From the NCBI GenBank assembly GCA_026991575.1, contig JALXBF010000183.1:32653-96652 (forward strand): a stretch of DNA of 64,000 nucleotides, written 5' to 3'. The DNA comes from Planctomycetota bacterium. Lineage in GTDB: Bacteria; Planctomycetota; Planctomycetia; JALXBF01. The notes under the pieces are model-generated. The model did no database searches and was not told the origin of the DNA. It saw only the letters and a program-made list of their open reading frames with translations. How positions within the stretch are numbered: the stretch's first letter is position 1; every line of letters begins with the position of its first letter. Both the position numbers and the translations under genes were made by a program. This document shows, one piece after another, positions 18,895 through 27,831 of this stretch.

Positions 18895-19266
18895 ATGGAC
18901 GAGGATTCGGTGGAACAGCTCAAGAGGCTTTTCTTGCCGCGGACGTTTGCCAGCAGCCGAACGTGGACGCCGCCGGTAGATGTGTATCGCACGCCAGTAG
19001 GCTGGGCGGTGAAGCTGGATGTTGCCGGCGTGCGGCTGGAGGACATCTCCTGGCAGATTGAGGGGAACCGGCTGGTGGTGCAGGGGGTCAGACGGGACAT
19101 ATGCGTGCGTCGCGGCTGGCAGGTGTATCAGATGGAGATCGCGTACGCGCGCTTTCGCCGGACGGTGGAGCTGCCCTGCGATGTCAGCCAAGCGACGGTA
19201 CGCGTGGAGCAATACGAAGGCATGGTCGTGTTGATCCTGGAGTGCACGCGCGAGGCGGAAGGATGA
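18895..19266 (+). CDS. Small heat shock protein, Hsp20/alpha-crystallin family, coupled to lon
   Basis: 123 residues. The alpha-crystallin domain spans about 28-118: PPVDVYRTPVGWAVKLDVAGVRLEDI, then the IEGNRLVVQGVRR strand pair and a final VRVEQYEGMVVLIL in place of the common GVL motif. The N-terminal arm is short and there is almost no C-terminal extension (no IxI motif), so oligomers may be small. ATG 18895 (after CGGGAG) was preferred to the track start at 18838. Its TGA overlaps the ATG of lon (ATGA), so holdase and protease are translationally coupled. Such proteins hold unfolding clients without ATP. Confidence 0.88.
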   Translation: MDEDSVEQLKRLFLPRTFASSRTWTPPVDVYRTPVGWAVKLDVAGVRLEDISWQIEGNRLVVQGVRRDICVRRGWQVYQMEIAYARFRRTVELPCDVSQATVRVEQYEGMVVLILECTREAEG

Positions 19267-21662
19267 GCAACGAAACCGGTGCGGAACGAAGCCAGCAAGA
19301 GCGGAGCCCCAGCGCGCTGGAGCCCGGTGCTCAGATGACGCTCCCGTTGCTGGCCGTGAAGAACACGGTGCTGTTCCCCTACCTGTTTCTGCCGCTGTCG
19401 GTCGGACGTGCCAAATCGGTTGCTGCGGTGGAGCAGGCAGTGGCCAGCGAAGACAAGACGCTGGTCGTTGTGAGCCAGAAGAGTCCGGACGTGGAGACGC
19501 CCGGACCGGACGACCTGCACCGCGTTGGGACTCGGGCAGTGATCAAGAAGCTGTCCCGCGCCGATGGCAGCATGGAGCTACTGGTCCAGGGGATTGATCG
19601 TGTGCGGATCCTGGCGTTTACCCGCGAGGAGCCATATCTGGAGGCGCGCGTCGAGCTGCTGCCAGTGCCGGCGGGCGAAGGCCCTGAGGTGGATGCCCTG
19701 TATCGGGAAGTCGAGGCGGCGGCACGGCGCATCGTGGAGCTGTCCCAACCGGAGGTCCAGCAGCATCTGATCCAGATCATCCAGCAGGCACCGAGCCGTA
19801 TCTGGCTCGTGTACATGCTCGGCTCGATGCTCACGCTGGACACGGACAAAGAGCAGGCGCTTCTGGAGGCGGATACGCTGAAGGACGCCCTGGAGCTGCT
19901 GCTGCGGTACCTGAACGAGGAGATTCAGATCCTTGAGCTACGCCGCAAGATCGCTGAGCGTGCACGCTCGGAGATGACCAAGGAGCAGCGCGAATACATG
20001 TTGCGCCAGCAGCTGCGGGCGATCCAAGAAGAACTGGGCGAGACTGCGCCGGAACTGGAGGACCTGCGCAAGCGAATTGCCGAGGCAGACTTACCGGAGA
20101 ACGTGCGGACCGAAGCCGAGCGCGAGCTGAGCCGACTGGAACGGATCCCTACCGCCTCACCCGAGTACCAGGTCGTGCGCACCTACCTGGAGCTGATTGT
20201 TGAGCTTCCCTGGAACAAATCCACTCAGGACAACCTCGACATTGAGCACGCGCGGCGGGTTCTCGACGAGGACCATCACGACCTGGAGCGCGTCAAGGAA
20301 CGGATCCTGGAGCACCTTGCCGTCATGCGGCTCAACCCACAGGCGCATGGCCCCATTCTCTGTTTCGTCGGGCCCCCTGGTGTGGGGAAGACTTCGCTCG
20401 GACAGTCAATTGCGCGTGCGCTGGGGCGGAAGTTCGAACGAATGAGCCTTGGAGGGCTACACGACGAGGCCGAGTTGCGCGGTCACCGCCGCACGTACGT
20501 CGGAGCGATGCCCGGTCGTATCATCCAGGCAATCCGGCGGGCCGGAGTCAACAACCCGCTGCTTATGCTCGATGAAGTGGACAAGCTCGGTCGTGACTTC
20601 CGCGGAGACCCGGCGGCTGCTTTGCTGGAGATCCTCGATCCGGCCCAGAACCACTCCTTCCGCGATAACTACCTCGACCTGCCGTTCGATCTGTCCCGAG
20701 TGTTCTTCATCTGCACGGCGAACACGTTGGACACGATCCCGCGACCGCTGCTTGACCGGATGGAAGTGCTTCGGCTGGCGGGCTACACGCCAGAGGAGAA
20801 GCTGGTCATTGCCCGCCGCTACCTCATCCCGCGCCAGCTTAAGGAGACCGGCTTGCCAGCGGAACTGGTGGAGCTGCCCGATGAGACAATCCGGGCAATC
20901 ATCATGCGATACACGCGTGAGGCCGGGGTGCGCGAGCTGGAGCGGACTATTGGCCGGGTGTTTCGCCGCGTGGCGGTAAAGGTCGCCGAAGGGCGACGCG
21001 AGCGGACGGTCGTTCGTCCGGAGGACTTGACCGAGTACCTGGGGCCGGAGCGGTTCGCCCCAGAGCAGCTGCGCCGGAAGCTGCCGCCGGGCGTGGTACC
21101 GGGATTAGCGTGGACGGAGTACGGGGGCGAAGTGCTTTACGTGGAGGCGGTGTTGCTGCCGGAATCGGAGGGCGTGCGGCTGACCGGCTCGCTAGGCGAA
21201 GTGATGAAGGAGTCGGCGTATGCGGCGTACAGCTACGTCTGGTCGCGTGCGGAACGGTACGGCCTTGATCCACGGCAGCTCAAACGCAGCGGTGTCCACA
21301 TCCACGTGCCTGCTGGTGCGGTGCCGAAGGATGGCCCGTCGGCCGGCGTTGCCATGCTCACCGCCATTGTCTCTGTGCTGACCGCAGTGCCCGCGGACCC
21401 ACTGACAGCAATGACCGGCGAAATTACCCTGAGCGGCCTGGTGCTCCCGGTGGGAGGGATCAAGGAGAAAGTGTTGGCCGCGCACCGCGTGGGGATGAAG
21501 CGGGTGCTGCTGCCCGAGCAAAACCGATCCGATCTGGAGGAGATCCCACAGGAGGTACAGGAGGCGATCGAGTTTGTCTTTGTCTCCGAAGTCGAAGATG
21601 CGTTGCGCGTGGCATTGCCGGGACTGGCCGACAGACTGACCGTGGCCGGTGCACAGCCGTAG
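19263..21662 (+). CDS. lon: ATP-dependent protease Lon (La)
   Basis: Cytoplasmic AAA+ serine protease that degrades misfolded and regulatory proteins. The true start is ATG 19263, overlapping the hsp20 stop; the track's earlier start at 19101 reads through hsp20 in another frame. The 799-residue protein has an N-terminal substrate domain (LPLLAVKNTVLFPYLFLPLSVG) and a coiled middle (EYMLRQQLRAIQEELGE). The ATPase has Walker A GPPGVGKTS at about 370 and Walker B LLMLDEVDK. The S16 peptidase domain has the catalytic Ser in KDGPSAGVA (about 693) and the Lys in GGIKEKV (about 734). Normal family length. Confidence 0.97.
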   Translation: MSNETGAERSQQERSPSALEPGAQMTLPLLAVKNTVLFPYLFLPLSVGRAKSVAAVEQAVASEDKTLVVVSQKSPDVETPGPDDLHRVGTRAVIKKLSRADGSMELLVQGIDRVRILAFTREEPYLEARVELLPVPAGEGPEVDALYREVEAAARRIVELSQPEVQQHLIQIIQQAPSRIWLVYMLGSMLTLDTDKEQALLEADTLKDALELLLRYLNEEIQILELRRKIAERARSEMTKEQREYMLRQQLRAIQEELGETAPELEDLRKRIAEADLPENVRTEAERELSRLERIPTASPEYQVVRTYLELIVELPWNKSTQDNLDIEHARRVLDEDHHDLERVKERILEHLAVMRLNPQAHGPILCFVGPPGVGKTSLGQSIARALGRKFERMSLGGLHDEAELRGHRRTYVGAMPGRIIQAIRRAGVNNPLLMLDEVDKLGRDFRGDPAAALLEILDPAQNHSFRDNYLDLPFDLSRVFFICTANTLDTIPRPLLDRMEVLRLAGYTPEEKLVIARRYLIPRQLKETGLPAELVELPDETIRAIIMRYTREAGVRELERTIGRVFRRVAVKVAEGRRERTVVRPEDLTEYLGPERFAPEQLRRKLPPGVVPGLAWTEYGGEVLYVEAVLLPESEGVRLTGSLGEVMKESAYAAYSYVWSRAERYGLDPRQLKRSGVHIHVPAGAVPKDGPSAGVAMLTAIVSVLTAVPADPLTAMTGEITLSGLVLPVGGIKEKVLAAHRVGMKRVLLPEQNRSDLEEIPQEVQEAIEFVFVSEVEDALRVALPGLADRLTVAGAQP

Positions 21663-22590
21663 CAGCGGCTCGGATGCACGCGCACGCGGCGGTCCCAGCC
21701 CGGGCAACACCGTAACCGGACGGGGGCAGAACGTGCCCGGGCGGACGCAAGCGTCTGCTCGAAAGGGAGCTGCAGTGGGACGGCGCCGTCAGCAGGCCTC
21801 GGGCTGCCAGCATGGACGGCAGGGTCAGGAGGCGGTGGCCTCATGCGGCGAGCTTGCACAAGCCATCGCCGGCGTTTTCAAAAGCCTTCGGGACAGGGTC
21901 CGACGTGCAGCGAGCAGTTCTCCCTTCCGTGCTCCAGCGGCTCGCCTGCCCGTGGCCAGCAGGCGGGTATCACAGCACGATGGCTGCACGTAATGCCTTG
22001 CACAGGATAGCGGCAACGGTCGAGCCTCACCGCCTCCCGCGGCATCCCCGGTGAGTCGGAGGCCGGCGGTGGCGCCGGGAGGAGCTTCCCCGTTGGCCAT
22101 GCCCCCCCATTGTGACCCGTGCACTACCGGGGACGGTACGGCTGGGCATACCAAACCGTACGGGCCTGCGCGTTCTCCGCGGAAGGTTCGGCCACGCAAC
22201 GTGGCCTGGGGAGCGAGAGTACCCGGTGGACGGCTTGCCGTAGTCTCGAACGCCAGCTCAGGACGGGAAGAACGCACCTGTGTGGCTACGGGGGCAGTAG
22301 TCGAGCAATCCTGCGTTCGGGGGGCTCCCGCGAGGGCTGGTTCAGCGGGGTTCTCCGGGGACAGTGTGCATTGGCCCAGCCCGGCCGAAAACGGTCAATG
22401 CATGCAGTCCCTGCCCGGAGTTCCGGCGACTCATCCCGCCGTCCTGTCCGCAGGAGCTCGAGCGCACTGGCTCCTCGAGGCGCGTCTGCGGGGGGATCGA
22501 CTTGGGGCGGGCCAGCAGCTACAATGAGTGGCCCTGCCGTAGCACGGGTGCGGTGGGGGCAGAAGACCAGAGGACCGAGGAAGGGACGCT
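21663..22590. other. 928-base region without a supported gene
   Basis: Between lon and the rhomboid gene. Track ORFs in several frames (for example 22051-22527 plus and 21825-22277 minus) overlap one another, are Arg/Pro/Gly/Ser-rich and show no motif. I checked for hallmarks of RNase P RNA, tmRNA and SRP RNA and found none. A promoter candidate at 22497-22525 serves the rhomboid gene. The stretch could hold an unrecognised RNA or a decayed gene. Confidence 0.5.
22497..22525 (+). promoter_or_regulatory. Promoter candidate for rhomboid-SDH protease pair
   Basis: TCGACT (22497-22502), a 17-base spacer and TACAAT (22520-22525), followed by the ATG of the rhomboid gene 66 bases later. Confidence 0.45.
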
Positions 22591-23331
22591 ATGTTTCCCA
22601 TCCGAGACACCATTCCACATCGGCGGCCGCCGCTGGCCATGTGGGGAATCATTTTGTTGAATGGCCTGGTGTTCTTTCTTGAGCTTTCGCTGCCGCCGGC
22701 GGAGCTCGAACGGCTTTTTCGGATGGCAGGGGTGGTGCCAGCGCGACTAGCCGAGCCTTTCCTTGTCGGCAATCCAGTATTGTTCTTGCAAAGGCTGCCT
22801 GCCTATCTGACGCTGCTTACGTGCATGTTCCTGCACGGTGGATGGTTCCATTTCATTTCGAACATGTGGGCGCTGTGGATCTTCGGGGACAATGTCGAGG
22901 ACCGCATGGGCTCGGTCCGGTTCGTGGCTTTCTACGTTCTGACCGGAATCATCGCCAGCATCGTACACGTGTTGATGGATCCGACTTCGACGGTGCCTGT
23001 GGTAGGAGCTTCCGGGGCCATTAGCGGGGTAATGGGAGCGTATATGCTGTTTTTCCCAACCTCGCGTGTGGTGACTTTGGTGCCGGTCTGGATTTTTCCT
23101 TTCTTTTTCGAGGTGCCTGCCGCAGTGTTCATGCTTGTGTGGTTTCTGATCCAGCTGCAAAGCGGCCTTTGGTCGCTGGTTGCACCTGAGTTGGTGGGCG
23201 GCGTGGCCTGGTGGGCGCACGTGGGTGGTTTTGTCGCCGGTTTGGCCCTGTGCAAGTTCTTCCAGCTGCCCACGGGCTACTGTCGCAGGTGTGAGCTGGA
23301 TGAGGGGGTTTGGGAATCGGCCTGGACGTAG
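22591..23331 (+). CDS. Rhomboid family intramembrane serine protease
   Basis: 246 residues with six or so membrane segments. The rhomboid pattern is clear: HGGWFHFISNMW (His82 to Asn91, oxyanion side), GASGAISG with catalytic Ser141, and WWAHVGGFVAG with catalytic His210. These enzymes cut transmembrane segments of client proteins inside the membrane. The ATG follows GAGGAAGGGACGCT. A soluble tail follows the last helix, with a CRRC pair (YCRRCELDEG) that may bind metal, which is inference. It lies 22 bases upstream of a second membrane-linked protease and is probably in one operon with it. Confidence 0.93.
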   Translation: MFPIRDTIPHRRPPLAMWGIILLNGLVFFLELSLPPAELERLFRMAGVVPARLAEPFLVGNPVLFLQRLPAYLTLLTCMFLHGGWFHFISNMWALWIFGDNVEDRMGSVRFVAFYVLTGIIASIVHVLMDPTSTVPVVGASGAISGVMGAYMLFFPTSRVVTLVPVWIFPFFFEVPAAVFMLVWFLIQLQSGLWSLVAPELVGGVAWWAHVGGFVAGLALCKFFQLPTGYCRRCELDEGVWESAWT

Positions 23332-23353
23332 ACCGACCGACCGGAGGAAGCAG

Positions 23354-24184
23354 ATGAGCGGCGCGGATCTGATCTGGGGGTTCTTCTTACTCGCGATGCT
23401 TCAGCCGCTGTTCCGCCAGCGGATGTTGGAGGCTGCCCGGCAGCGGTTGATTGCCAAAATCGAGAAAGAACGCGGCTCACGGGTCATCTTGCTGGTACAT
23501 CGTCAGGAGACGATGAGCCTGCTGGGGTTTCCCGTCTTCCGATACATCGATATCCACGACTCCGAGGAAGTTATCCGCGCAATCCACCTGACCGATCCGG
23601 ACCTCCCGATCGACTTGATCCTGCACACGCCTGGCGGACTGGTCTTGGCGTCACTTCAGATTGCCCGGGCCATCAAGAAGCACCGGGGCAAGGTGACGGT
23701 GTTCGTACCGCACTATGCGATGTCCGGCGGGACGCTCATTTCGCTTGCGGCCGATCAAATCGTGATGAGCCCGCATGCGGTGTTGGGACCGGTTGATCCC
23801 CAACTCGGCCAGTATCCGGCCGCCAGCGTGCTGGAGGTCGTTCGAAAGAAGCCGATCGACAAGGTGGACGACCAGACGTTACTACTGGCGGACCAGGCCG
23901 AAAAGGCGATTAATCAGGTGCGCACCGCGGTTGCCGAGTTGCTTGAGGGCAAGTTGCCGCCGGAGAAGGTCAACGAGTTGGCAAAGTTGCTATCGGAAGG
24001 GACCTGGACGCATGATTACCCGATCACGTTCGAGAAGGCCAGGGAGTTGGGGCTACCGGTCAGCGATGAGATGCCGGACCTGGTCCTGCAACTGATGGCG
24101 CTTTACCCTCAGCCGGTGCGCCAACAGCCTACGGTCGAATACCTGCCCATGCCTCGGCATCGAGAGGCGCAGCGAACCCGCTGA
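23354..24184 (+). CDS. SDH-type (ClpP-class) membrane-anchored serine protease
   Basis: 276 residues of the serine dehydrogenase proteinase family (PF01972-like, ClpP/SppA fold). One N-terminal hydrophobic segment (LIWGFFLLAMLQPLF) anchors it. The nucleophile is in AMSGGTLIS (Ser124), the oxyanion loop is LHTPGG (90-95), and PHAVLGPVDPQ follows as in the family. ATG 23354 after GGAGGAAGCAG was chosen; the longer track ORF overlaps rhomboid. The tail is Pro/Arg-rich. Pairing with rhomboid suggests a membrane quality-control unit, an inference from context. Confidence 0.88.
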   Translation: MSGADLIWGFFLLAMLQPLFRQRMLEAARQRLIAKIEKERGSRVILLVHRQETMSLLGFPVFRYIDIHDSEEVIRAIHLTDPDLPIDLILHTPGGLVLASLQIARAIKKHRGKVTVFVPHYAMSGGTLISLAADQIVMSPHAVLGPVDPQLGQYPAASVLEVVRKKPIDKVDDQTLLLADQAEKAINQVRTAVAELLEGKLPPEKVNELAKLLSEGTWTHDYPITFEKARELGLPVSDEMPDLVLQLMALYPQPVRQQPTVEYLPMPRHREAQRTR

Positions 24185-24213
24185 GCGGGCCAGCGTGCAG
24201 GTTACCTGGGCGT

Positions 24214-25617
24214 TCAGGACAGGTTGTACTCTTTGATCTTGCGCTGCAGCGTCCGAAGGCTGATGCCTAGCAGGCGGGCGGCCTCGGTACGTTTCCCTTT
24301 GGTGAACTCGAGCGTGCGTCGGATTGCTTCCCGCTCTAGCTCATCCATCGTCATGCCCGGACGGAAGATATCGTTTCCGACACTGTGGGTGGAGCGGATG
24401 TGTTCTGGCAGGTCGGACACCTCGATGCGGTCGCCTTTGCAAAAGACGATCACGCCTTCTAGCGTGTTGCGCAACTCACGCACATTGCCGGGCCATGGAT
24501 ACCGCATCAACACCTTCATCGCTTCCGGGCTTACTTTCAAGGGGGGACGACCAGCATCGTCGCAAATCTCACGGACGAAGTGGTCGACCAGCAACGGGAT
24601 ATCCTCGATCCGCTCACGCAGCGGAGGCAGGTAGATCTCGGCGACACGTAATCGATAGTAAAGGTCCTCGCGGAACTTTCCTTCCTTGACCCGCTCAGCG
24701 AGGTCCCGGTTGGTAGCGGCCACCAGGCGCACGTCGACGGCGATCTCCTGAGTGCTCCCAACCGGCATGATGCGCCGGGTCTCGACAGCACGTAGCAGCT
24801 TGGCCTGGGCTCCCGGTGGCAGCTCGCTAACCTCGTCAATGAACAACGTGCCGCCGTCGGCTGCCTGGAACAGCCCCTTCTTCCTGGCTACTGCTCCGGT
24901 GAATGCGCCACGCTCGTGACCAAACAGCTCGCTCTCCAGCAACGACTCCGGAATGGCCGGGCAGTTGACCGGGATGAACGGCCGGTCAGCACGATCACTG
25001 TTGGCGTGGATTGCCCGGGCAACCAACTCCTTGCCTGTGCCACTCTCCCCGGTAATCAGGACCGTTGCCCGCGTGGGAGCCACGAGCTTGATCTGCTCAA
25101 AGACGCGCTGCATGGCCGGCGAGCAGCCCACGAGCATTCCGAAGCGGGCTTGCTGCTGGACCTGGTCCCGTAGGGCGGCCAACTCCAGTGCGGTAGCCCT
25201 CTCGCGCAGACCCCGCCGGACCCGCTCGACGAGCTCGTCCAAGTTGACCGGTTTGGTCAAATAGTCCAGTGCACCTTCGCGCAACGCGGCCACCGCCGTG
25301 TCGACCGTCGCATGCCCGGTGATCAGGATCACCCCGATGTGAGGCGCGTTCTCCTGGACGTAGCGGAGCAGATCCAGACCGCTGCCGTCGGGCAACACCA
25401 GATCCGTGACGATCAGCCCAACCCTGTCAGGGAGCTCGGCCACCGCTGCCTTGTAGCTGTCCGCCACGACAACGTCGAATCCTTCCAACTCAAGAAACTC
25501 GGCGATGCTTTCCCTGCTGGTCGGATCGTCCTCGACCAGCAGCAGCTTCCAGTTGCGCGGGATGCCATCGGCCGCGCGTGCCTTCTGTTCAGCCGGTTCG
25601 GTGTGATCCAACGTCAT
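24214..25617 (-). CDS. NtrC-type sigma-54-dependent response regulator
   Basis: 467 residues, three domains. The receiver (about 24-140) has acid pair DD at 30-31, phosphorylation Asp72 in VTDLVLP and Lys in TKPVN. The AAA+ sigma-54 activation domain has GESGTGKELVARAIH, the sigma-54 contact loop GAFTGA, and the GGTLFIDE and AATNRDL motifs. A Fis-type helix-turn-helix at the C-terminus reads AARLLGISLRTLQRKIKE. It remodels sigma-54 RNA polymerase at distant promoters. Its start overlaps the stop of the upstream kinase gene by four bases, so they form a two-component pair. No -24/-12 promoter was found by eye in the window, so its targets are unknown. Confidence 0.95.
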   Translation of the reverse strand: MTLDHTEPAEQKARAADGIPRNWKLLLVEDDPTSRESIAEFLELEGFDVVVADSYKAAVAELPDRVGLIVTDLVLPDGSGLDLLRYVQENAPHIGVILITGHATVDTAVAALREGALDYLTKPVNLDELVERVRRGLRERATALELAALRDQVQQQARFGMLVGCSPAMQRVFEQIKLVAPTRATVLITGESGTGKELVARAIHANSDRADRPFIPVNCPAIPESLLESELFGHERGAFTGAVARKKGLFQAADGGTLFIDEVSELPPGAQAKLLRAVETRRIMPVGSTQEIAVDVRLVAATNRDLAERVKEGKFREDLYYRLRVAEIYLPPLRERIEDIPLLVDHFVREICDDAGRPPLKVSPEAMKVLMRYPWPGNVRELRNTLEGVIVFCKGDRIEVSDLPEHIRSTHSVGNDIFRPGMTMDELEREAIRRTLEFTKGKRTEAARLLGISLRTLQRKIKEYNLS

Positions 25618-26342
25618 CGGTTAGCCGGTTGCTCCGCTGCTTGTGTCATCACTTGCCCGGCCACGGGCAACCATAGCCGGAAGATCGTACCACGGCCTTC
25701 TTCGCTTTGCACCTCGATCCGTCCGCCCATCTCGTCGACCGCTTGCCGAACGATGGCCAGTCCCAGACCCGTACCTCCCGGCTTGGTGGAGAAGAACGGC
25801 TCGAAGATCTTTTCCTGGATCTCCTTTTTCATGCCCTGACCCGTATCCTGGACTTCCACGAGCACACCCTCATCGCATGCAGGCCGGATGCGCACCGTGA
25901 GGCGGCCACCGTCAGGCATGGCTTGCTTGGCATTCAGCACCAGGTTGAGCAGCACGCTACGCAGCCGATCGCGGTCGGCCCGCACCGGCGGTACATCGGG
26001 GGATATGTCCTGTACCACCTCCACCCGGCTTTGCTGCAGGTCCAAGGACACGAAGTCGAGCACTTCGGAAGCGATCTGGCAAACGTCAACCGGTTGAAGC
26101 GTACTGCGATTCGGGCGGGCGTACGTCAAGAAACTGTGGAACAGGCTGTCCAGGTCCACGATCAACCGATCCAGCGTGGCCGTGTGCCGTTCGATCCCCT
26201 GAGCGTTCGAGGCGACCTTCTTCTTCAGCAAGGCAAGCTGGGCACGCATAGCGTTAAGTATGTTGCGTGCCTCGTGCACGAGCTTGGGCGCAAGTTCCTT
26301 AAGGCTGTCGTCACGGCCCACTTGGCCTATGGTGTCCGTCAT
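25614..26342 (-). CDS. Soluble sensor histidine kinase, NtrB-like core without a sensor domain
   Basis: 242 residues made only of the kinase core. The H-box is KLVHEARNILNAM (phospho-His near residue 23), a variant of the usual HEIRNPL. The ATP-binding part has N-box LNLVLNAKQAM, the DTGQGM G1 box, the F-box IFEPFFSTK and the G2 box GGTGLGLAIV. No transmembrane segment, PAS or GAF domain precedes the H-box, so its signal must come from a partner. Genes on both sides are the NtrC-type regulator (overlapping) and a receiver-like protein 192 bases upstream, which could be that partner. Confidence 0.92.
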   Translation of the reverse strand: MTDTIGQVGRDDSLKELAPKLVHEARNILNAMRAQLALLKKKVASNAQGIERHTATLDRLIVDLDSLFHSFLTYARPNRSTLQPVDVCQIASEVLDFVSLDLQQSRVEVVQDISPDVPPVRADRDRLRSVLLNLVLNAKQAMPDGGRLTVRIRPACDEGVLVEVQDTGQGMKKEIQEKIFEPFFSTKPGGTGLGLAIVRQAVDEMGGRIEVQSEEGRGTIFRLWLPVAGQVMTQAAEQPANR

Positions 26343-26534
26343 CGGTAACTGCTCTCACGCGGTGGCGCCAACTCGGACCACCAAGTCCAATCCCCATTCT
26401 AGAAGCGATAGCAGTGCTACCGCGTTCCCACCAGGTGCCAGGCAGCACGGAAGACGAGCGGCTGCAGGTTGCTCATGGGCACGGCTACGTTTCCCTTGCT
26501 AAAGAACCTGCCGGGCAGCGACGTCCTGTGGCGG

Positions 26535-26942
26535 TCAACTCTGGCTCTCCTGGGCAAGCAGCTCCCGGACCAGCAATTGGGCGATCGCTTCCAGCTGGTG
26601 GCCATACACGGTGATGTATCGGGTAACCCCCGACAACATCAACTCCTGTAGCAGGCAGCCCCGCGTGGCTTGTTCCCGGACGAGAGCGATTACCGGGAGA
26701 TGTCCCCCAAGGACGTGGCGCAGATGTCTGACCCACGCCAGCTGAGCGGCGGCAACCGGGGCGTCGATATGGATGATGGCACCGTCCAGGTCGGTGAACG
26801 CCGCACTGAGCGAATCAGGATGCTCGCCAATCGGTACACGGCTAACGATCTGGACTTCACAGCCGAAGCTACTCAGCCGGCTGCAGAGGTGCGCCGCTAC
26901 AGTCGTCTTGGGATCGCACAACAGCAGGATGCGTCGTTTCAT
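26535..26942 (-). CDS. Receiver-like (CheY-fold) small protein, partly degenerate
   Basis: 135 residues starting at MKRRILLLCD after GGAGAACG; the track ORF from 27110 is an extension without support. The pattern of strands fits a CheY-type receiver: CDPK at the end of strand 1 (one acid of the usual pair), AIIHIDAP with Asp at the phosphoryl position, then VIALV and a GVTRYITV strand lacking the usual Lys-Pro. The missing acid and lysine suggest it is not phosphorylated normally. It lies upstream of the kinase and NtrC-type genes on the same strand. It may regulate or receive from them; family membership is by eye only. Confidence 0.6.
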   Translation of the reverse strand: MKRRILLLCDPKTTVAAHLCSRLSSFGCEVQIVSRVPIGEHPDSLSAAFTDLDGAIIHIDAPVAAAQLAWVRHLRHVLGGHLPVIALVREQATRGCLLQELMLSGVTRYITVYGHQLEAIAQLLVRELLAQESQS

Positions 26943-27252
26943 CGTTCTCCGTGCATATTGCGCCTGGCACACGGACTGCGAGCGGCCGCGGCCCCCGTGC
27001 GGACCCGGTGCGTAACACGCCCCTTGAGCGCCTCTAGCGGTAGGCCTATCGGCTCCCGGCTGTTGCTGGCCATGACGTCTTGTTTGGACCCAGCGACTAC
27101 TACCAGCCATTTCCCGACGACGCGTCGGCGTGCGGTGTCCTGGTAGCTTGCCCTTGCCGGCTGCCCAAATGCAAGAGGCGCAGGGCGTCCCTGCGCCTCC
27201 GGTGATTGCTTGGGCGACGGCGACCGTTCTTCGTTGCCGGCTCCGGATCGGC
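26943..27252. other. Intergenic region between receiver-like gene and hsp20 array
   Basis: No gene supported. Holds the minus-strand hairpin listed at 27175-27199. The N-terminal track extension of the receiver-like ORF crosses it without showing any family sequence. Confidence 0.45.
27175..27199 (-). terminator. Hairpin terminator candidate after the hsp20 array
   Basis: A perfect 11-bp stem GAGGCGCAGGG/CCCTGCGCCTC with a 3-base loop, 53 bases after the stop of the last hsp20 on the minus strand. The following minus-strand sequence TTGCATTT has only a poor T-run. Confidence 0.5.
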
Positions 27253-27726
27253 TTACTCGGCCTTGACCAGGACCTTGCGTCCGCGGGCCTCTTCGGGCTT
27301 CTTCTTCACGTGAACCTCCAGCACGCCCCTGTGGTAACGGGCCTCTGCCTGTTCTGGATCAATTCCTGGCGGAAGCGTGATCACGCGGCGAACCACGCCG
27401 TAGCGGCGATACTCACCGGTGCCACGCTTTGCTTCCTCGCGCCGTTCGGCCCGTACCGTGAGCAGGTTTCCGGAGAGCCGGACATCGAAATCCTCCGGCT
27501 CAAAGCCCGGGGCGTCAATACGGACCACCACCTCATCGTCGCGGTCCTCCAGGTCAAGGCCCCAGCGCCAGTCAAACCACGGTCCGACCAGCTCGCGCCG
27601 TTCCAGGAACCGGCCGAAGAGCCGGTCGATTTCGTCGCGAAGACGCACCAGCGGTTCTAGTTCGGTTGCCACCGGCTCGTGAGCCTTCTGACTACGCCGC
27701 CTTCTCCACGGAACCAGCGCAAACAT
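27253..27726 (-). CDS. Small heat shock protein, Hsp20 family (third of tandem array)
   Basis: 157 residues. N-terminal arm with basic start (VPWRRRRSQK) and an amphipathic LVRLRDEIDRLFGRFL segment; alpha-crystallin domain about 55-145 with APGFEPEDFDVRLSGNLLTVRAERREE, RYGVVRRVITLPPGID and the end motif YHRGVLEVHVKK; short Lys/Arg tail with KVLVKAE in place of IxI. The ATG follows GGGAGGTGAGCC. Last gene of three same-strand hsp20 genes. The copies differ enough (loop and arm) to suggest mixed or separate oligomers. Confidence 0.92.
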   Translation of the reverse strand: MFALVPWRRRRSQKAHEPVATELEPLVRLRDEIDRLFGRFLERRELVGPWFDWRWGLDLEDRDDEVVVRIDAPGFEPEDFDVRLSGNLLTVRAERREEAKRGTGEYRRYGVVRRVITLPPGIDPEQAEARYHRGVLEVHVKKKPEEARGRKVLVKAE

Positions 27727-27831
27727 GGCTCACCTCCCGTGCGCTCGCACGTGCTACTGCACGCTGCTTAGAGCACCCCGTCATCAGAGCCCCTCCTGGG
27801 CCGACGTGCTCCTGCGTGGTAGCCGCACGGA

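Noticed and set aside
22051-22527. Plus-strand ORF of 158 residues in the gap after lon
   Set aside because: Overlaps other ORFs in the same stretch, has biased Gly/Ser/Arg composition and no motif or Shine-Dalgarno.
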